Shown here one piece after another: positions 52,081 to 61,138 of a stretch of 64,000 bases of DNA (its first letter is position 1; each line of letters starts with the position of its first letter). Below the pieces are notes generated by a model that searched no databases, had not been told where the DNA came from, and was given only the letters and a program-made list of their open reading frames with translations. The stretch spans positions 62,001-126,000 of the forward strand of contig NZ_JBHUMM010000044.1 in the NCBI RefSeq assembly GCF_042685085.1, written 5' to 3'. The translations under genes and the position numbers were made by a program. This stretch comes from Marinicrinis sediminis. GTDB lineage: Bacteria; Bacillota; Bacilli; Paenibacillales; KCTC-33676.

Positions 52081-52196
52081 GCTGCCTATTTTTTTTAAAA
52101 AAAATATCGACATCGTGGTTTCAACTCTGAGTCACTGGGTAAGAAGTAGGTGCAGCAAACAAAAACAGAGAGATAGACACTGAGAGGAGAATGAAA

Positions 52197-52478
52197 ATGA
52201 CGAAGAAGTGGATGAGTATTTTACTGACTTTGGTTCTGAGTGTATCGATGGCTGCTTTGGCCGGATGCGGAAATAACGAGGCGGCAAACAATGAGAACAT
52301 CATTATCGAGAACAATGAACCGACGACTGTACCTGAAGAAGGGGACACTAACGTAGACGTGGATGTTCCTGAGCCGGATGTAGACATGCCGGAATTGCCA
52401 GACACAGATGTGGATGTAGACATGCCGGAAAACGACATGGAAACTGACGGTGAAGCTGGCGGAGAAGTAAATCCGTAA
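52197..52478 (+). CDS. Small acidic lipoprotein with Asp/Pro/Val repeats
   Basis: 93 residues. Signal peptide with lipobox ALAGC; the mature part is almost entirely acidic and repeated (DVDVPEPDVDMPELP, then DTDVDVDMPENDM). No domain was recognised. It would coat the outside of the membrane with a flexible acidic chain, perhaps binding calcium. ATG 52197 has AGGAG seven bases upstream; ATG 52191 is too close. Followed by a strong terminator. Confidence 0.8.
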   Translation: MTKKWMSILLTLVLSVSMAALAGCGNNEAANNENIIIENNEPTTVPEEGDTNVDVDVPEPDVDMPELPDTDVDVDMPENDMETDGEAGGEVNP

Positions 52479-52555
52479 GCGAGAGCATGAAACGAGCACA
52501 TCGTGATATAAGATCAGGATGGACAATCAAATGAAATGACATTGCTGCATACATG

Positions 52556-52596
52556 AAACCGCTTTGGATGGGATAAGCCTCCAAAGCGGTTTTTAT
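52556..52596 (+). terminator. Terminator of the acidic lipoprotein gene
   Basis: AAACCGCTTTGGA (52556-52568) pairs with TCCAAAGCGGTTT (52580-52592) and runs into TTTTTATTT. Confidence 0.93.
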
Positions 52597-52705
52597 TTGC
52601 TGTGCGTTTATTCCTGTTGTTTATTCCTGCTGTTTATTCCTGTCTTCTGTTCTTTGCATTCATCATGTTCATCTATTTCTGTTATTTAAGAAAGGTTCGA
52701 CTCCT

Positions 52706-53512
52706 TTACAGAATGGAACGGATGATACCACCCTCGACACGCTGGGCATGGCCATTAATGGCAGAGGCACGATCGGATACGAGGAAGGATACCGTGTCTG
52801 CCACCTCTTCCACAGTGGCGAAGCGTTGAATGAGCGACGTCGGCTCATTGTTGCGGAAATAAGATTCGGTAAATGGCTCAAGCGACTGGTTCTCGGCTGC
52901 AGCGGCACCCTTCATGTAGCCTTCCACCCCTTCTGTCCACGTTGGCCCCGGCAATACGCTGTTCACCGTGACCTTCGTTCCCTTGGTACGCTCAGCCAGT
53001 CCTCTGGCCAGGGTAATCAGGGCCGTCTTGGTCACCGAATATGGAATCATTTGCGGGAGCGGCTTCACGCCAGCTTCGCTCGCAATCATGACGATTCGTC
53101 CCTGATTGCGCTCCAGCATGTTAGGCAGGTAGTGACGGGACATTCTGACAGCACTGATGACATTGGCGTTCATGTAATGCATCCATTCCTCGTCCGGTAT
53201 GTCTTCGAATGCTTTCACTTCAAAGATGCCCATATTATTGATCAGGATGTCTACCTCCCCGTGCTGATCAATCTGAGCCAACAAGGATTGGGTACTGTCA
53301 GCATCGCCCACATCCCCCGCCAGTCCAATGACCTCGCCGCCCTCCGCGACATGGTCAGACAAAGATGCAACGGTCTGATCGACCCGCTCCTGTGTACGAC
53401 CATTGATGATCACTTTTGCGCCTTCCTGCAACAACGATTGGGCAATTGCCTTGCCGATGCCTGAGGTCGATCCTGTTACGACGGCAAGTTTGCCTGCTAA
53501 ACCCAAGTTCAT
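52706..53512 (-). CDS. SDR family NAD(P)-dependent oxidoreductase
   Basis: 268 residues of a classical short-chain dehydrogenase: GSTSGIGKAIAQ (cofactor loop), NNMGIFEV, the catalytic YSVTK (Tyr and Lys), and Ser in IASEAG. The end, INGHAQRVEGGIIRSIL, is typical of a subgroup seen in bacilli. Substrate unknown. No partner gene is clearly linked. Confidence 0.93.
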   Translation of the reverse strand: MNLGLAGKLAVVTGSTSGIGKAIAQSLLQEGAKVIINGRTQERVDQTVASLSDHVAEGGEVIGLAGDVGDADSTQSLLAQIDQHGEVDILINNMGIFEVKAFEDIPDEEWMHYMNANVISAVRMSRHYLPNMLERNQGRIVMIASEAGVKPLPQMIPYSVTKTALITLARGLAERTKGTKVTVNSVLPGPTWTEGVEGYMKGAAAAENQSLEPFTESYFRNNEPTSLIQRFATVEEVADTVSFLVSDRASAINGHAQRVEGGIIRSIL

Positions 53513-53695
53513 ATATCTATGTTCCTTTCTTTATTTAGTATGGTAACGTACAGCCCTCATTCGCTTTCATAGCACTTCCATCATACAACCTCATTAACCT
53601 TCACTGTCTGAATTAGCCTGTACGTTTTCGATCTCTTTCATTCTACTGCAATTGAATACTAGTATACAAGTCCTGTAGACCTGAGTGAAATATCC

Positions 53696-53738
53696 AGAAA
53701 AAACAAGCCTGACGAACGTGTAAAGTTCATCAGGCTTG
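53696..53738 (-). terminator. Terminator of the DUF3243 gene
   Basis: CAAGCCTGATGAAC pairs with GTTCGTCAGGCTTG (one mismatch) on the minus strand and is followed by six T. It lies 10 bp past the stop. Confidence 0.85.
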
Positions 53739-53747
53739 CTTCGGTAA

Positions 53748-54098
53748 CTAATCGGTTGTCTTGGCAATTTTGACGAGCATATGAGCCAGCATGTGCTGCT
53801 CTTCCTTCGTGCCCACCTGCCACAATTCGCTCAACAGCTTTTCCTCGCGGTTGCGCGGAGCCTCGTGCTTGGACAAGTAATCTCCCATCTTCTGGGCCAC
53901 TACAGCCAGTTGTTCCTCGCTCAGACCCAGACGCTGCGCCAGGTTTATTTTATCTGCCAAATACCTTCTGAAAGAGGTGAAGTTGGCGAGAATCTCTTCT
54001 TTCTCCTGTCCGTCTACATCTTCTACCTTATCAAAAACCTGATCAAGAATCGTGTTCAGTTTCTCATCTTTTTCTTCTGTGCGTACTTGATTGTTCAT
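53748..54098 (-). CDS. DUF3243 family protein (YmfJ-like)
   Basis: 116 residues, soluble and helical (LNTILDQVFDKVEDVDGQEK, ILANFTSFRRYLADKINLAQ, then LSEEQLAVVAQKMGDYLS). The FTSFRRYLADKI element is the DUF3243 hallmark. Function unknown. AGGAAGG precedes the ATG. Monocistronic. Confidence 0.87.
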   Translation of the reverse strand: MNNQVRTEEKDEKLNTILDQVFDKVEDVDGQEKEEILANFTSFRRYLADKINLAQRLGLSEEQLAVVAQKMGDYLSKHEAPRNREEKLLSELWQVGTKEEQHMLAHMLVKIAKTTD

Positions 54099-54203
54099 GT
54101 GTATCCACCTTCCTAATCAAAGTATGAGCTTATCACTCTAGTTAGGACATACCCACATGATGCCAAGTACGAAACAGGAAACAGGAAAGCTCGTTGCCTT
54201 ACT

Positions 54204-57200
54204 TCATTGAATGAGCAGGTGATCAATATACAGATTGGCTTCTCCACTGCTGTCGGCCGGACATGAGAATTCGATCCCGATTTCCTTGATATCCCCGACA
54301 TTCGCCACCGTACTCAAGTCAAGCGATAATACTGTTCCCGCAGAGGTCACCGCCACACTGCCTGAATCATGCCACGTCCAGCCACTCCCCGTCTTCACAA
54401 ACAGTTTGGCTGTCACGCCAGACCCGTATTGGCCAGCTTCCCCCTGTTTCACCGTAGCCTGCAAGGTTGTTTTTCCGGTAAAATCATAGCTTTTGGTCAA
54501 TTTGACCTCCACTTGTTTATTACCCAGCAGGACAGGAGCTTTTAGCGAGGAAGAGCCATGCGCACTCCAGTCCGCTGAAACGGCCAGATCCCCATTCACG
54601 TTATTTCCGCTCCAGTTCTCGGTCGATCCCTCGAAATCCGCCAGAATCGGGCCTGTATCATCTGATCCGCTGTCACCACCGGCTCCGGAGCCGCCATCTC
54701 CACCAGTGCCTGTTCCATCCGCACTAACGATGATGTCATCAAAATAGAGAACGCCTGATATGGTGTCCACCCCGGCTTGGGCATTCACATAAATCGAGAA
54801 TTTCTGAATGTCCTTCAGGTAATCGCCTTCCAACCGTGCAGTCTGATTGGATTCCCATCCAGCCGGTCTGAATTCACTGAACGGAATTTCGACCAGTCGG
54901 CCTGTCGTTTCGGCCAGTGACGGATACGCTTCAAAATGAACGCCACCCGCATTCACCTGAATGACAAGCTTCTGATCCTGCCCATCCGGCACCAGCCAGA
55001 ACTGCAATTGATTGAATGGTGTCCAGTCGATGCCAGAGAACGTTTTGCTGCGCCCGCCATATCCAGCTGCATCAATATTGTAGGCGTATGCCAGCCCATA
55101 AGACCCTTCATAGGCCTGTTCTTCGCTTAGCGTCAGGGTGACGGCATCCCCATTACTCGTGTAGCTCTCACCCAATACGCCATTGTCTCCGTTATAGCTT
55201 TCAAAATCATCGATCAAGGAAGGATCTTGCTGCGGTTCTTGCTCAACCCGGTAAAAGACCACATTGTCTATATACACCGGTCCGCTATAATTCCAGTCGT
55301 TGGAGACCAGCGCAAGTACCAGATCCTTCACATTCGGCTGTGCGGTAAAATCTATGGTCACGGTATAGCTGAGCATCCCATCGACTGGAGTGAAATCATC
55401 CAGTTGAATCTCAGTCATGCCTTCGCCGAGCTTCACAAATCCATCCGGCTCCAGATAGGCAATTGCATAAGGCTTGAATAGACTGTCCGGCGTCCCTTGT
55501 GGCATCAAAATGTCATATTGAATGCGATTGACGTGCGGCATATATACAGTTTGGTGGACAGAAGGAAGCTTGACCTTCAGCTCCTGATACGTCCAGTTGC
55601 TGTCATTGCCGTCATCCGTCATTTCGACATCGAGCTGGATGGCGCCACCATTTCCTGCTGCTGCAGTATGGGAAACCGTGCCGCTGCCACTGCCTGCCGC
55701 AACCCAGGACCCTTCGTAGCTCGCGCCTTCGTCTGTCCCGGTAAAGTCAAAGCGATCGATCAACGTTTCCGCGTAGATGATAACTGTGGCCGTATCCGTG
55801 ACGCTGCTGCTATCCTGCAGATAGGCGGTCACGGTCACTTCCGCTTCTCCCCCGTTCTGCTCGGCTGTTGGCATCCATACCGCCTCATAATAACCGCTCG
55901 CTGCCAATTCCATGTTGACTTCGTCGGCCCCATCTACCGAGTAGGCTACACGCGTAACCTCCTGATCAAATACGCCTGCGCGTACCGTGATCTCTCCCGT
56001 TACCTTTTGCCCATTTGTCGGGGTCACCATGTACATGAACGGATCTTTCTCGGCTGTATCCACATCGAGCGTATAGACATCCTGCAGACGATCATTGAAG
56101 GATGTATACGGATCATTGTAAAAGCGGATGAAATCAGCCAGCATTTCATTATTTCCGTACACCGGATGATTGCGGTACGGTACCCAGAAATGATCCATGG
56201 ACCCATTGCGCCATGTCAGCAGATAGGTTACATTTCTCGCATCCTCGTCCGCCTTTATTTTCTCCAGCAAATCGGTGAACCAGTTCACGTTTTTGTTGCC
56301 GTTAATCAGAACTCCGCTGTTGTTGTCCTTCGGACCGACTTCCGTCAGCGCGGATATCTTCCCTCTTTCTTCCGCAATTCGCGAAATCATAGCCGCATCT
56401 TCCACTAATCCGTCCATCCAGCCTTCCGTAAAGGTGCCATCATATTGATCCATGCCGATCATATCGACATATTCATCACCCGGATAACGCTGCAGATAAT
56501 CTTCTTCCCCGTGGAAAGGACCGTTTGGTGAATACGCATAGAGGAAATTGTGTACGCCTTTCACATCTCGCAAATACTCCACGGTGTAACGGAAAATATT
56601 TTTGTACTCGCTTACGCTGGAATACGGGGCTCCCCACCAGAACCAGCCGCCATTATTTTCGTGAAACGGTCTGAAAATAACCGGAATCCATTCTCCCTGA
56701 TCATCCTTCAGTCCGTTGGCAAAATCGGCGATCATATCCAAATAGGCATTGTATTCACTATGCTTCGCTCCGCCCGGCAGAATTTGCTCTACGACGCGGG
56801 AGGTGCCATACATCGAGTCACCGGTTACGAAGTTTGGCATATGCGCACTCAAGGTCAGGATACCGTCGCGCTCATAGGCCAGCTTCATTACTTCTGCCGT
56901 CGCTTCCGGTGTGAAAGGTTCCTCATTTCCGGTCAGGGACAAGGTATCCCATCCATATACAGCGGGAAATGCGCCTACCGCATTTTTCACATCGGATTCG
57001 GTTCCGTCCCCTTGGGAGATCGTCAGTCCCTGTGTCGTAGCATGCTGATGACCGAACAGCATCGTGTCTCCCGTAATATTTTTCAAGTATGCGAAGAGTG
57101 ATCTGGTTTTGGCGGAAGCCATTTCGTCCACCAGTACGACATCGCTTTCATCAAAATCAGCGGTATCGATAGCAGGCTGGTTCGGGTCCGGTTCCACTTC

Positions 57201-58952
57201 CAATTCTTCATCCGTTCCACCAAGTGGTGCCTGAAGCAGCTTCACATTATCGATATAAATCGGACCGGTATAGCGAAGTCCAGATGAAACGAGTCCGATA
57301 TACAGCTTGGATTTGCCTGCTGCCTGATCTGGAAGCAAGATATTCTCAACCGTGAACTTGCCCAGCGTCAGATCGCCCATCTGAACCGTTTCCAATTGGG
57401 AAACACTCTTGATATTGACGCCTTCGCCAATCTTGTTCCAGTCATCGGTCTGCTGGACCACCAAATAAGGCTTCAGCTTGCTATCCGGATAATCAGCCAA
57501 ATCCGATCCGTTCAGATCCCAGTAAGCATCAAACACAATTTTGGTGGCTTGCGCAAGCTGCGGAACCTCTACGTGCTTGATCCGCACTTCCTGCCAGCTC
57601 TGTGTATCATCGGTTATAGCGGCATTTAGCTGCAAGGCGCCGTCACCTACAACGTCGGTGTGCGTAAGCGCAGGGTCGCCAAACTCGGCTTTCCAGGTTC
57701 CATCCTGCTCCCAACCCTCTACACCTGAATCAAACGTGAACGTGCGAAGTACGGTCGGTTCTGTAGTCGGTCGTCCCCCTGTTCCCGGAGTAGGAGTTGC
57801 GGGCTTGGCAGACTCGCTAACTTGACCTTTCTTGACCGTGTGTGTGCCTTTGCCAACCGTTTGGCCGTTGATCTTGATTCCTTCCACTCGAATATCGAGC
57901 TGCTCAATCGATCCCTTAATGTTCAGTTCGATCCCCGCAGCAGACTCGTCGATAATCAGCTTTTCGATCGTGACCCCTTCCTCTACTTCAACAAGGGCAT
58001 CATGGGTGACGAGCAATTCATCCAACTGGGTCTGCCCGGATGCTACGATTCGAACTTTTCCCTGTTTCCTCTGCACCTGAAGGGTACCGGCCGTCACATC
58101 TTCCAACTTAACGGTATTCACACCGCCGCCTTCAATGAAGATCGTGCCTCTCACCTGAACGTTCTGTAGTGCAGCATCTCCCTCCCCGATTCCTTCCGTG
58201 AGGTAGAGATTTCCTTCGATCGTCATATTCTTCAATTGAACATCCGCTTGATTGACCAGGACATGACCCTTTACGGTTTCGTTGCCATAAGTCCCAGCGC
58301 GGTTATAAAGCTTCGTCACCAGTCGATCCATCAGCGCGAGCGCTTCTGCCCGTGTCAAGGATGCCTGTGGCCATATCGTGCCATTTGGATACCCTTTGAT
58401 CCAGTCGTTTTCTGCGAATAGCTGCATAGCTGGCCGCGCATAAGGCTGAATCTCTGCATGGTCTGAAAAGGCAGACAGGCTAAGGACGGCATCAGACGCA
58501 TCCGCATCGGCCTTCAGCTTAAATACACGTGCCAGCAAGGAGACCGCTTCCTCGCGTGTCATCGCTTTTCTGGCACCGGACGTTTGATCCGGATAGCCTG
58601 CCATATAACCGGCAGCTGTCGCTTTGGACAGGTCCTCTGCAAACCAGTCTGATTCGTTTACATCTGTAAACTTCAGCTCCGCTGTTTCGGTGAAACCGAA
58701 CAGGCGGTTGATCAGGGCTGCCATCTCCGCGCGTGTCACCGCTGCATCAGGATGCAGTTTCCCCTTTTCATCCCCTAGCAAAATCCCATAGGACTGCCAC
58801 TTATCCAGGCTGGCTGTCGCCCAATGTCCCTTTTCCTGCGAGCTTGATTGCGTATTTTGTGCATAGGCTGGCATGCCCGCTGTCAAGACAAGCAGCAGTG
58901 CCAGCAACATAGCAAGACCTTTTTTACCTGTTCGCAATGGTCTCATATTCAT
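54204..58952 (-). CDS. S-layer-anchored GH26 beta-mannanase with multiple carbohydrate-binding modules
   Basis: 1582 residues, secreted and cell-surface anchored. A signal peptide ends near residue 31 (AYAQ). Three SLH repeats follow (about 40-215). A glycine/valine strand-repeat region (about 220-375) resembles a right-handed beta-helix or solenoid. After a Pro/Thr linker comes a carbohydrate-binding module (about 400-578). The GH26 catalytic domain (about 600-950) has acid/base Glu765 (RPFHENNGGWFWWG) and nucleophile Glu871 (ALTEVGPKD). Then an Ig-like part (970-1060) and three further binding modules (about 1065-1235, 1245-1410 and 1435-1582) resembling CBM27, CBM11-like and an unassigned type. 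It degrades plant mannan and keeps the product near the cell. A cre site overlaps its promoter. Confidence 0.94.
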   Translation of the reverse strand: MNMRPLRTGKKGLAMLLALLLVLTAGMPAYAQNTQSSSQEKGHWATASLDKWQSYGILLGDEKGKLHPDAAVTRAEMAALINRLFGFTETAELKFTDVNESDWFAEDLSKATAAGYMAGYPDQTSGARKAMTREEAVSLLARVFKLKADADASDAVLSLSAFSDHAEIQPYARPAMQLFAENDWIKGYPNGTIWPQASLTRAEALALMDRLVTKLYNRAGTYGNETVKGHVLVNQADVQLKNMTIEGNLYLTEGIGEGDAALQNVQVRGTIFIEGGGVNTVKLEDVTAGTLQVQRKQGKVRIVASGQTQLDELLVTHDALVEVEEGVTIEKLIIDESAAGIELNIKGSIEQLDIRVEGIKINGQTVGKGTHTVKKGQVSESAKPATPTPGTGGRPTTEPTVLRTFTFDSGVEGWEQDGTWKAEFGDPALTHTDVVGDGALQLNAAITDDTQSWQEVRIKHVEVPQLAQATKIVFDAYWDLNGSDLADYPDSKLKPYLVVQQTDDWNKIGEGVNIKSVSQLETVQMGDLTLGKFTVENILLPDQAAGKSKLYIGLVSSGLRYTGPIYIDNVKLLQAPLGGTDEELEVEPDPNQPAIDTADFDESDVVLVDEMASAKTRSLFAYLKNITGDTMLFGHQHATTQGLTISQGDGTESDVKNAVGAFPAVYGWDTLSLTGNEEPFTPEATAEVMKLAYERDGILTLSAHMPNFVTGDSMYGTSRVVEQILPGGAKHSEYNAYLDMIADFANGLKDDQGEWIPVIFRPFHENNGGWFWWGAPYSSVSEYKNIFRYTVEYLRDVKGVHNFLYAYSPNGPFHGEEDYLQRYPGDEYVDMIGMDQYDGTFTEGWMDGLVEDAAMISRIAEERGKISALTEVGPKDNNSGVLINGNKNVNWFTDLLEKIKADEDARNVTYLLTWRNGSMDHFWVPYRNHPVYGNNEMLADFIRFYNDPYTSFNDRLQDVYTLDVDTAEKDPFMYMVTPTNGQKVTGEITVRAGVFDQEVTRVAYSVDGADEVNMELAASGYYEAVWMPTAEQNGGEAEVTVTAYLQDSSSVTDTATVIIYAETLIDRFDFTGTDEGASYEGSWVAAGSGSGTVSHTAAAGNGGAIQLDVEMTDDGNDSNWTYQELKVKLPSVHQTVYMPHVNRIQYDILMPQGTPDSLFKPYAIAYLEPDGFVKLGEGMTEIQLDDFTPVDGMLSYTVTIDFTAQPNVKDLVLALVSNDWNYSGPVYIDNVVFYRVEQEPQQDPSLIDDFESYNGDNGVLGESYTSNGDAVTLTLSEEQAYEGSYGLAYAYNIDAAGYGGRSKTFSGIDWTPFNQLQFWLVPDGQDQKLVIQVNAGGVHFEAYPSLAETTGRLVEIPFSEFRPAGWESNQTARLEGDYLKDIQKFSIYVNAQAGVDTISGVLYFDDIIVSADGTGTGGDGGSGAGGDSGSDDTGPILADFEGSTENWSGNNVNGDLAVSADWSAHGSSSLKAPVLLGNKQVEVKLTKSYDFTGKTTLQATVKQGEAGQYGSGVTAKLFVKTGSGWTWHDSGSVAVTSAGTVLSLDLSTVANVGDIKEIGIEFSCPADSSGEANLYIDHLLIQ

Positions 58953-58979
58953 CCTCCCTTTATGCTGTTCAGTCTAAAT

Positions 58980-58993
58980 TGTAAGCGCTTTAA
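58980..58993. promoter_or_regulatory. CcpA cre site at the mannanase promoter
   Basis: TGTAAGCGCTTTAA matches the cre consensus at all but one conserved base. It lies about 30 bp upstream of the mannanase ATG and overlaps a possible -10 box (TACAAT read on the minus strand). Glucose repression is the expected effect. Confidence 0.75.
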
Positions 58994-59121
58994 CCTGATG
59001 TAAGTTCAGTATACGAGAGGGTCTGGAGCGTGACCATAGTCTTGGGTTGCCAAATCTGGTCTTGGATTTGGATATGCAGTCTTCGATTGACATCGATCCG
59101 GATATCGAGAATTTTTCCCAC

Positions 59122-59146
59122 AAAAAAACACCGACTTCAGTCGATG
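59122..59146 (-). terminator. Terminator of the kinase-like gene
   Basis: CATCGACT and AGTCGGTG form a tight stem (59129-59146), followed on the minus strand by seven T. Confidence 0.75.
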
Positions 59147-59216
59147 CTGTCTCTTTCTGTCTCGGGGACTCTATCAGGAATCTCTATGGGGATGCGATGG
59201 GAGATCCAAAGGGGCT

Positions 59217-59861
59217 CTATGATTTGGAAGAAAAATATGGCGCGCTAAAATGCGCCCCCTGATGGCGATACTGGTTCATAATCCAAATGAGCACTCGTTC
59301 CGGAACCCGCTTTGGAAAACGACCCGTTGCATAATACCGATCATAGGCTTTTTTCAAATCGGACCACTTGCTACATGCCTTGGGTGTAGAAAAACGGGCG
59401 AGGTCAATGATGATAATGTTCTGATCCGGTGTGAGCAATATATTTTTTAAATGAATGTCTGAAGGGAACAGGCCTTTTGTTTCTGCATGGGAAAGGGCTT
59501 CATCCACTTGCGCGACCATTTCCTCTGTGATGGGTACACCTTCTATTAAACATTGATAGAAAGTCATGCCATCAATATAATCAAGCAACAAATAACCGTC
59601 GTTAGCTTCATGCAGCCTGGGATAGGCAAGATGCGAACCCAGTTGGCGATAGGCTGAAGCCTCTTCTCTCCCATCCTTCCAAAACAGGGGATGAAAGATT
59701 TTCAGTGCCAGCCGGGGATGACCTTCCAGCCGGAACACCGCCGCACTTCTGCCAACCCCGATTGGTTGAAGAAAAGAGGGATGAGACTGTACGCGGATGT
59801 AATCCCCCTGCTTGCCTGCATGCAATTGTACCTGATTCACCCACTCACGCACATCCATCAT
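59217..59861 (-). CDS. Protein-kinase-like/phosphotransferase protein (YrzF-like)
   Basis: 214 residues with a small kinase fold: glycine loop IGVGRSAAVFRL, ATP lysine in LALKIFH, hinge YLLLDYIDG, catalytic loop LFPSDIHLKNILLT and metal-binding IIIDLARF in place of DFG. It lacks most of the C-terminal lobe. The catalytic Asp in SDIHLKN is present, so activity is possible. Related bacillar kinases are of unknown target. AGAGGA lies just before the ATG. Confidence 0.82.
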   Translation of the reverse strand: MMDVREWVNQVQLHAGKQGDYIRVQSHPSFLQPIGVGRSAAVFRLEGHPRLALKIFHPLFWKDGREEASAYRQLGSHLAYPRLHEANDGYLLLDYIDGMTFYQCLIEGVPITEEMVAQVDEALSHAETKGLFPSDIHLKNILLTPDQNIIIIDLARFSTPKACSKWSDLKKAYDRYYATGRFPKRVPERVLIWIMNQYRHQGAHFSAPYFSSKS

Positions 59862-59991
59862 TCCTCTGCCTCTTTCCTGTCTATCTACCGATTAGCCGGG
59901 TCTGGTCTGTCAACCTTGCTATGCTGGATTCATCCTATCATACGTTCAGCCCTTCTGCCGGTTTCATTGCATTCGTGATAGCAGTTGGACG

Positions 59992-60159
59992 TCAGGACAA
60001 TAGCTTGGCTGCCCAGTTCCAGATCTGTCCTCCGAAATAAACACCGAAAATTCCGACTACACCAGCCAAGACTGGAGGCGCAGGAAGCGGCAGCTTAATC
60101 GCTTTGAATACGATGCCGATAATGATCCCTGCCAGCAGGCTTAACCCTATTTCTTTCAT
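59992..60159 (-). CDS. XapX-domain miniprotein
   Basis: 55 residues, below the usual ORF cutoff. One membrane helix (LLAGIIIGIVFKAIKLPLP) followed by PPVLAGVVGIFGVYFGGQ is the XapX (DUF1427) motif. GGAGGTGAAAGGGC precedes the ATG at 60159. Function unknown; such proteins often sit near xapX-like transport genes, but none is adjacent here. Confidence 0.9.
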   Translation of the reverse strand: MKEIGLSLLAGIIIGIVFKAIKLPLPAPPVLAGVVGIFGVYFGGQIWNWAAKLLS

Positions 60160-60393
60160 GCCCTTTCACCTCCCTGTGCATTTCTGTCAACAACCTTTCT
60201 CGCCACGGGCTCCGCATCGCAGCCTGACTCCCGTTGGGCTGATCCCGTTCGTTAGGCTAATCGTTCCCTTTATCTCTATCATGCGTGTTCCACCCAGGCC
60301 TCATTCATTTTCAGGCGGGCATGCATCATTTCTGAAAAAGAAGACATACTACCCAGGAATCACCATATTTTGATGTAGGAGGAACCGATCACA

Positions 60394-61050
60394 ATGGCTT
60401 ATCAACCTTATGCCCGGCCACAGCCGTCTAACGAGTATGCAACCCCACCAATGAATATGCAGAGTTCTGGCAACCTTGCCCCTCAGCAGCATCACGGTGG
60501 TCACGAGATGTTTGATGCCCATGAAGTCCTTGCGACGTTCATTAACGTACTGGATCAGTATATGATCTTTGATCAGTTTATACAGGATCAGGAACTGAAG
60601 CAGATTTTGAATCGCCAATATGGCTTTATGACTGACCTGTACAACATCTGCGTCCAGACTTTCTCTACCGGTCAGGACCCTTCCCACCCTACCCAAACCT
60701 ACCACATGACGCAGAACAATCAAGTCTACTATGGCACACAGCCGTCTCAGCCGAAGAAACCGAATCAGACCATCCATGACGTCAGCGATCAGGGATTGTC
60801 CGCTTACATGCTGGGCCTGATCAAATCTACGGCCTCCCTGCTTGCCATGACTGCGCTTGAAATGACCAATCCGGTCCTTCGTCGCATGCTCGCAGACAGC
60901 GTACCTAACTTTATCGAAATGGGTTACGAAATTTTCCTGTATCAGAACAAGCATCATTATTATCAGGTACCGCAGCTCGCGCAGCAAGAAATGAATCAAA
61001 TGCTGGGCAGTTTCACACAGGCACAGGCCAATCGCCCCGTCATGATGTAG
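60394..61050 (+). CDS. CotF-like spore coat protein
   Basis: 218 residues. A low-complexity Gln/Pro/Asn/His N-terminus (1-40) is followed by a helical ferritin-like CotF bundle (VLATFINVLDQYMIFDQFIQ, QILNRQYGFMTDLYNICVQT, then LIKSTASLLAMTALEMTNPV and MGYEIFLYQNKHHYYQVPQL). A Gln/Thr/Tyr-rich insert lies near residues 95-130. Expected in the spore coat or its proteolytically processed inner layer. GGAGG precedes the ATG. Monocistronic. Confidence 0.9.
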   Translation: MAYQPYARPQPSNEYATPPMNMQSSGNLAPQQHHGGHEMFDAHEVLATFINVLDQYMIFDQFIQDQELKQILNRQYGFMTDLYNICVQTFSTGQDPSHPTQTYHMTQNNQVYYGTQPSQPKKPNQTIHDVSDQGLSAYMLGLIKSTASLLAMTALEMTNPVLRRMLADSVPNFIEMGYEIFLYQNKHHYYQVPQLAQQEMNQMLGSFTQAQANRPVMM

Positions 61051-61084
61051 GTCCCTGCCGAAAACAGGAAGCGAATCAACCCTT

Positions 61085-61137
61085 GTACAGCTGTTCTCTG
61101 TCTGTGTGGAGAGCAGCTGTATTTGTTTTGGCATCAT
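61085..61137 (+). terminator. Terminator of the CotF-like gene
   Basis: TACAGCTGTTCTC pairs with GAGAGCAGCTGTA with one mismatch and is followed by TTTGTTTT. Confidence 0.7.
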
Positions 61138-61138
61138 G

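Noticed and set aside
52191..52501. Minus-strand ORFs opposite the acidic lipoprotein gene
   Set aside because: They are shadows of its repeated acidic codons; the plus-strand gene has a lipobox, ribosome site and terminator.
59047..59262. Plus-strand ORF of 71 residues upstream of the kinase-like gene
   Set aside because: No ribosome site, no recognisable pattern, and it overlaps the likely terminator of the minus-strand gene; treated as chance.
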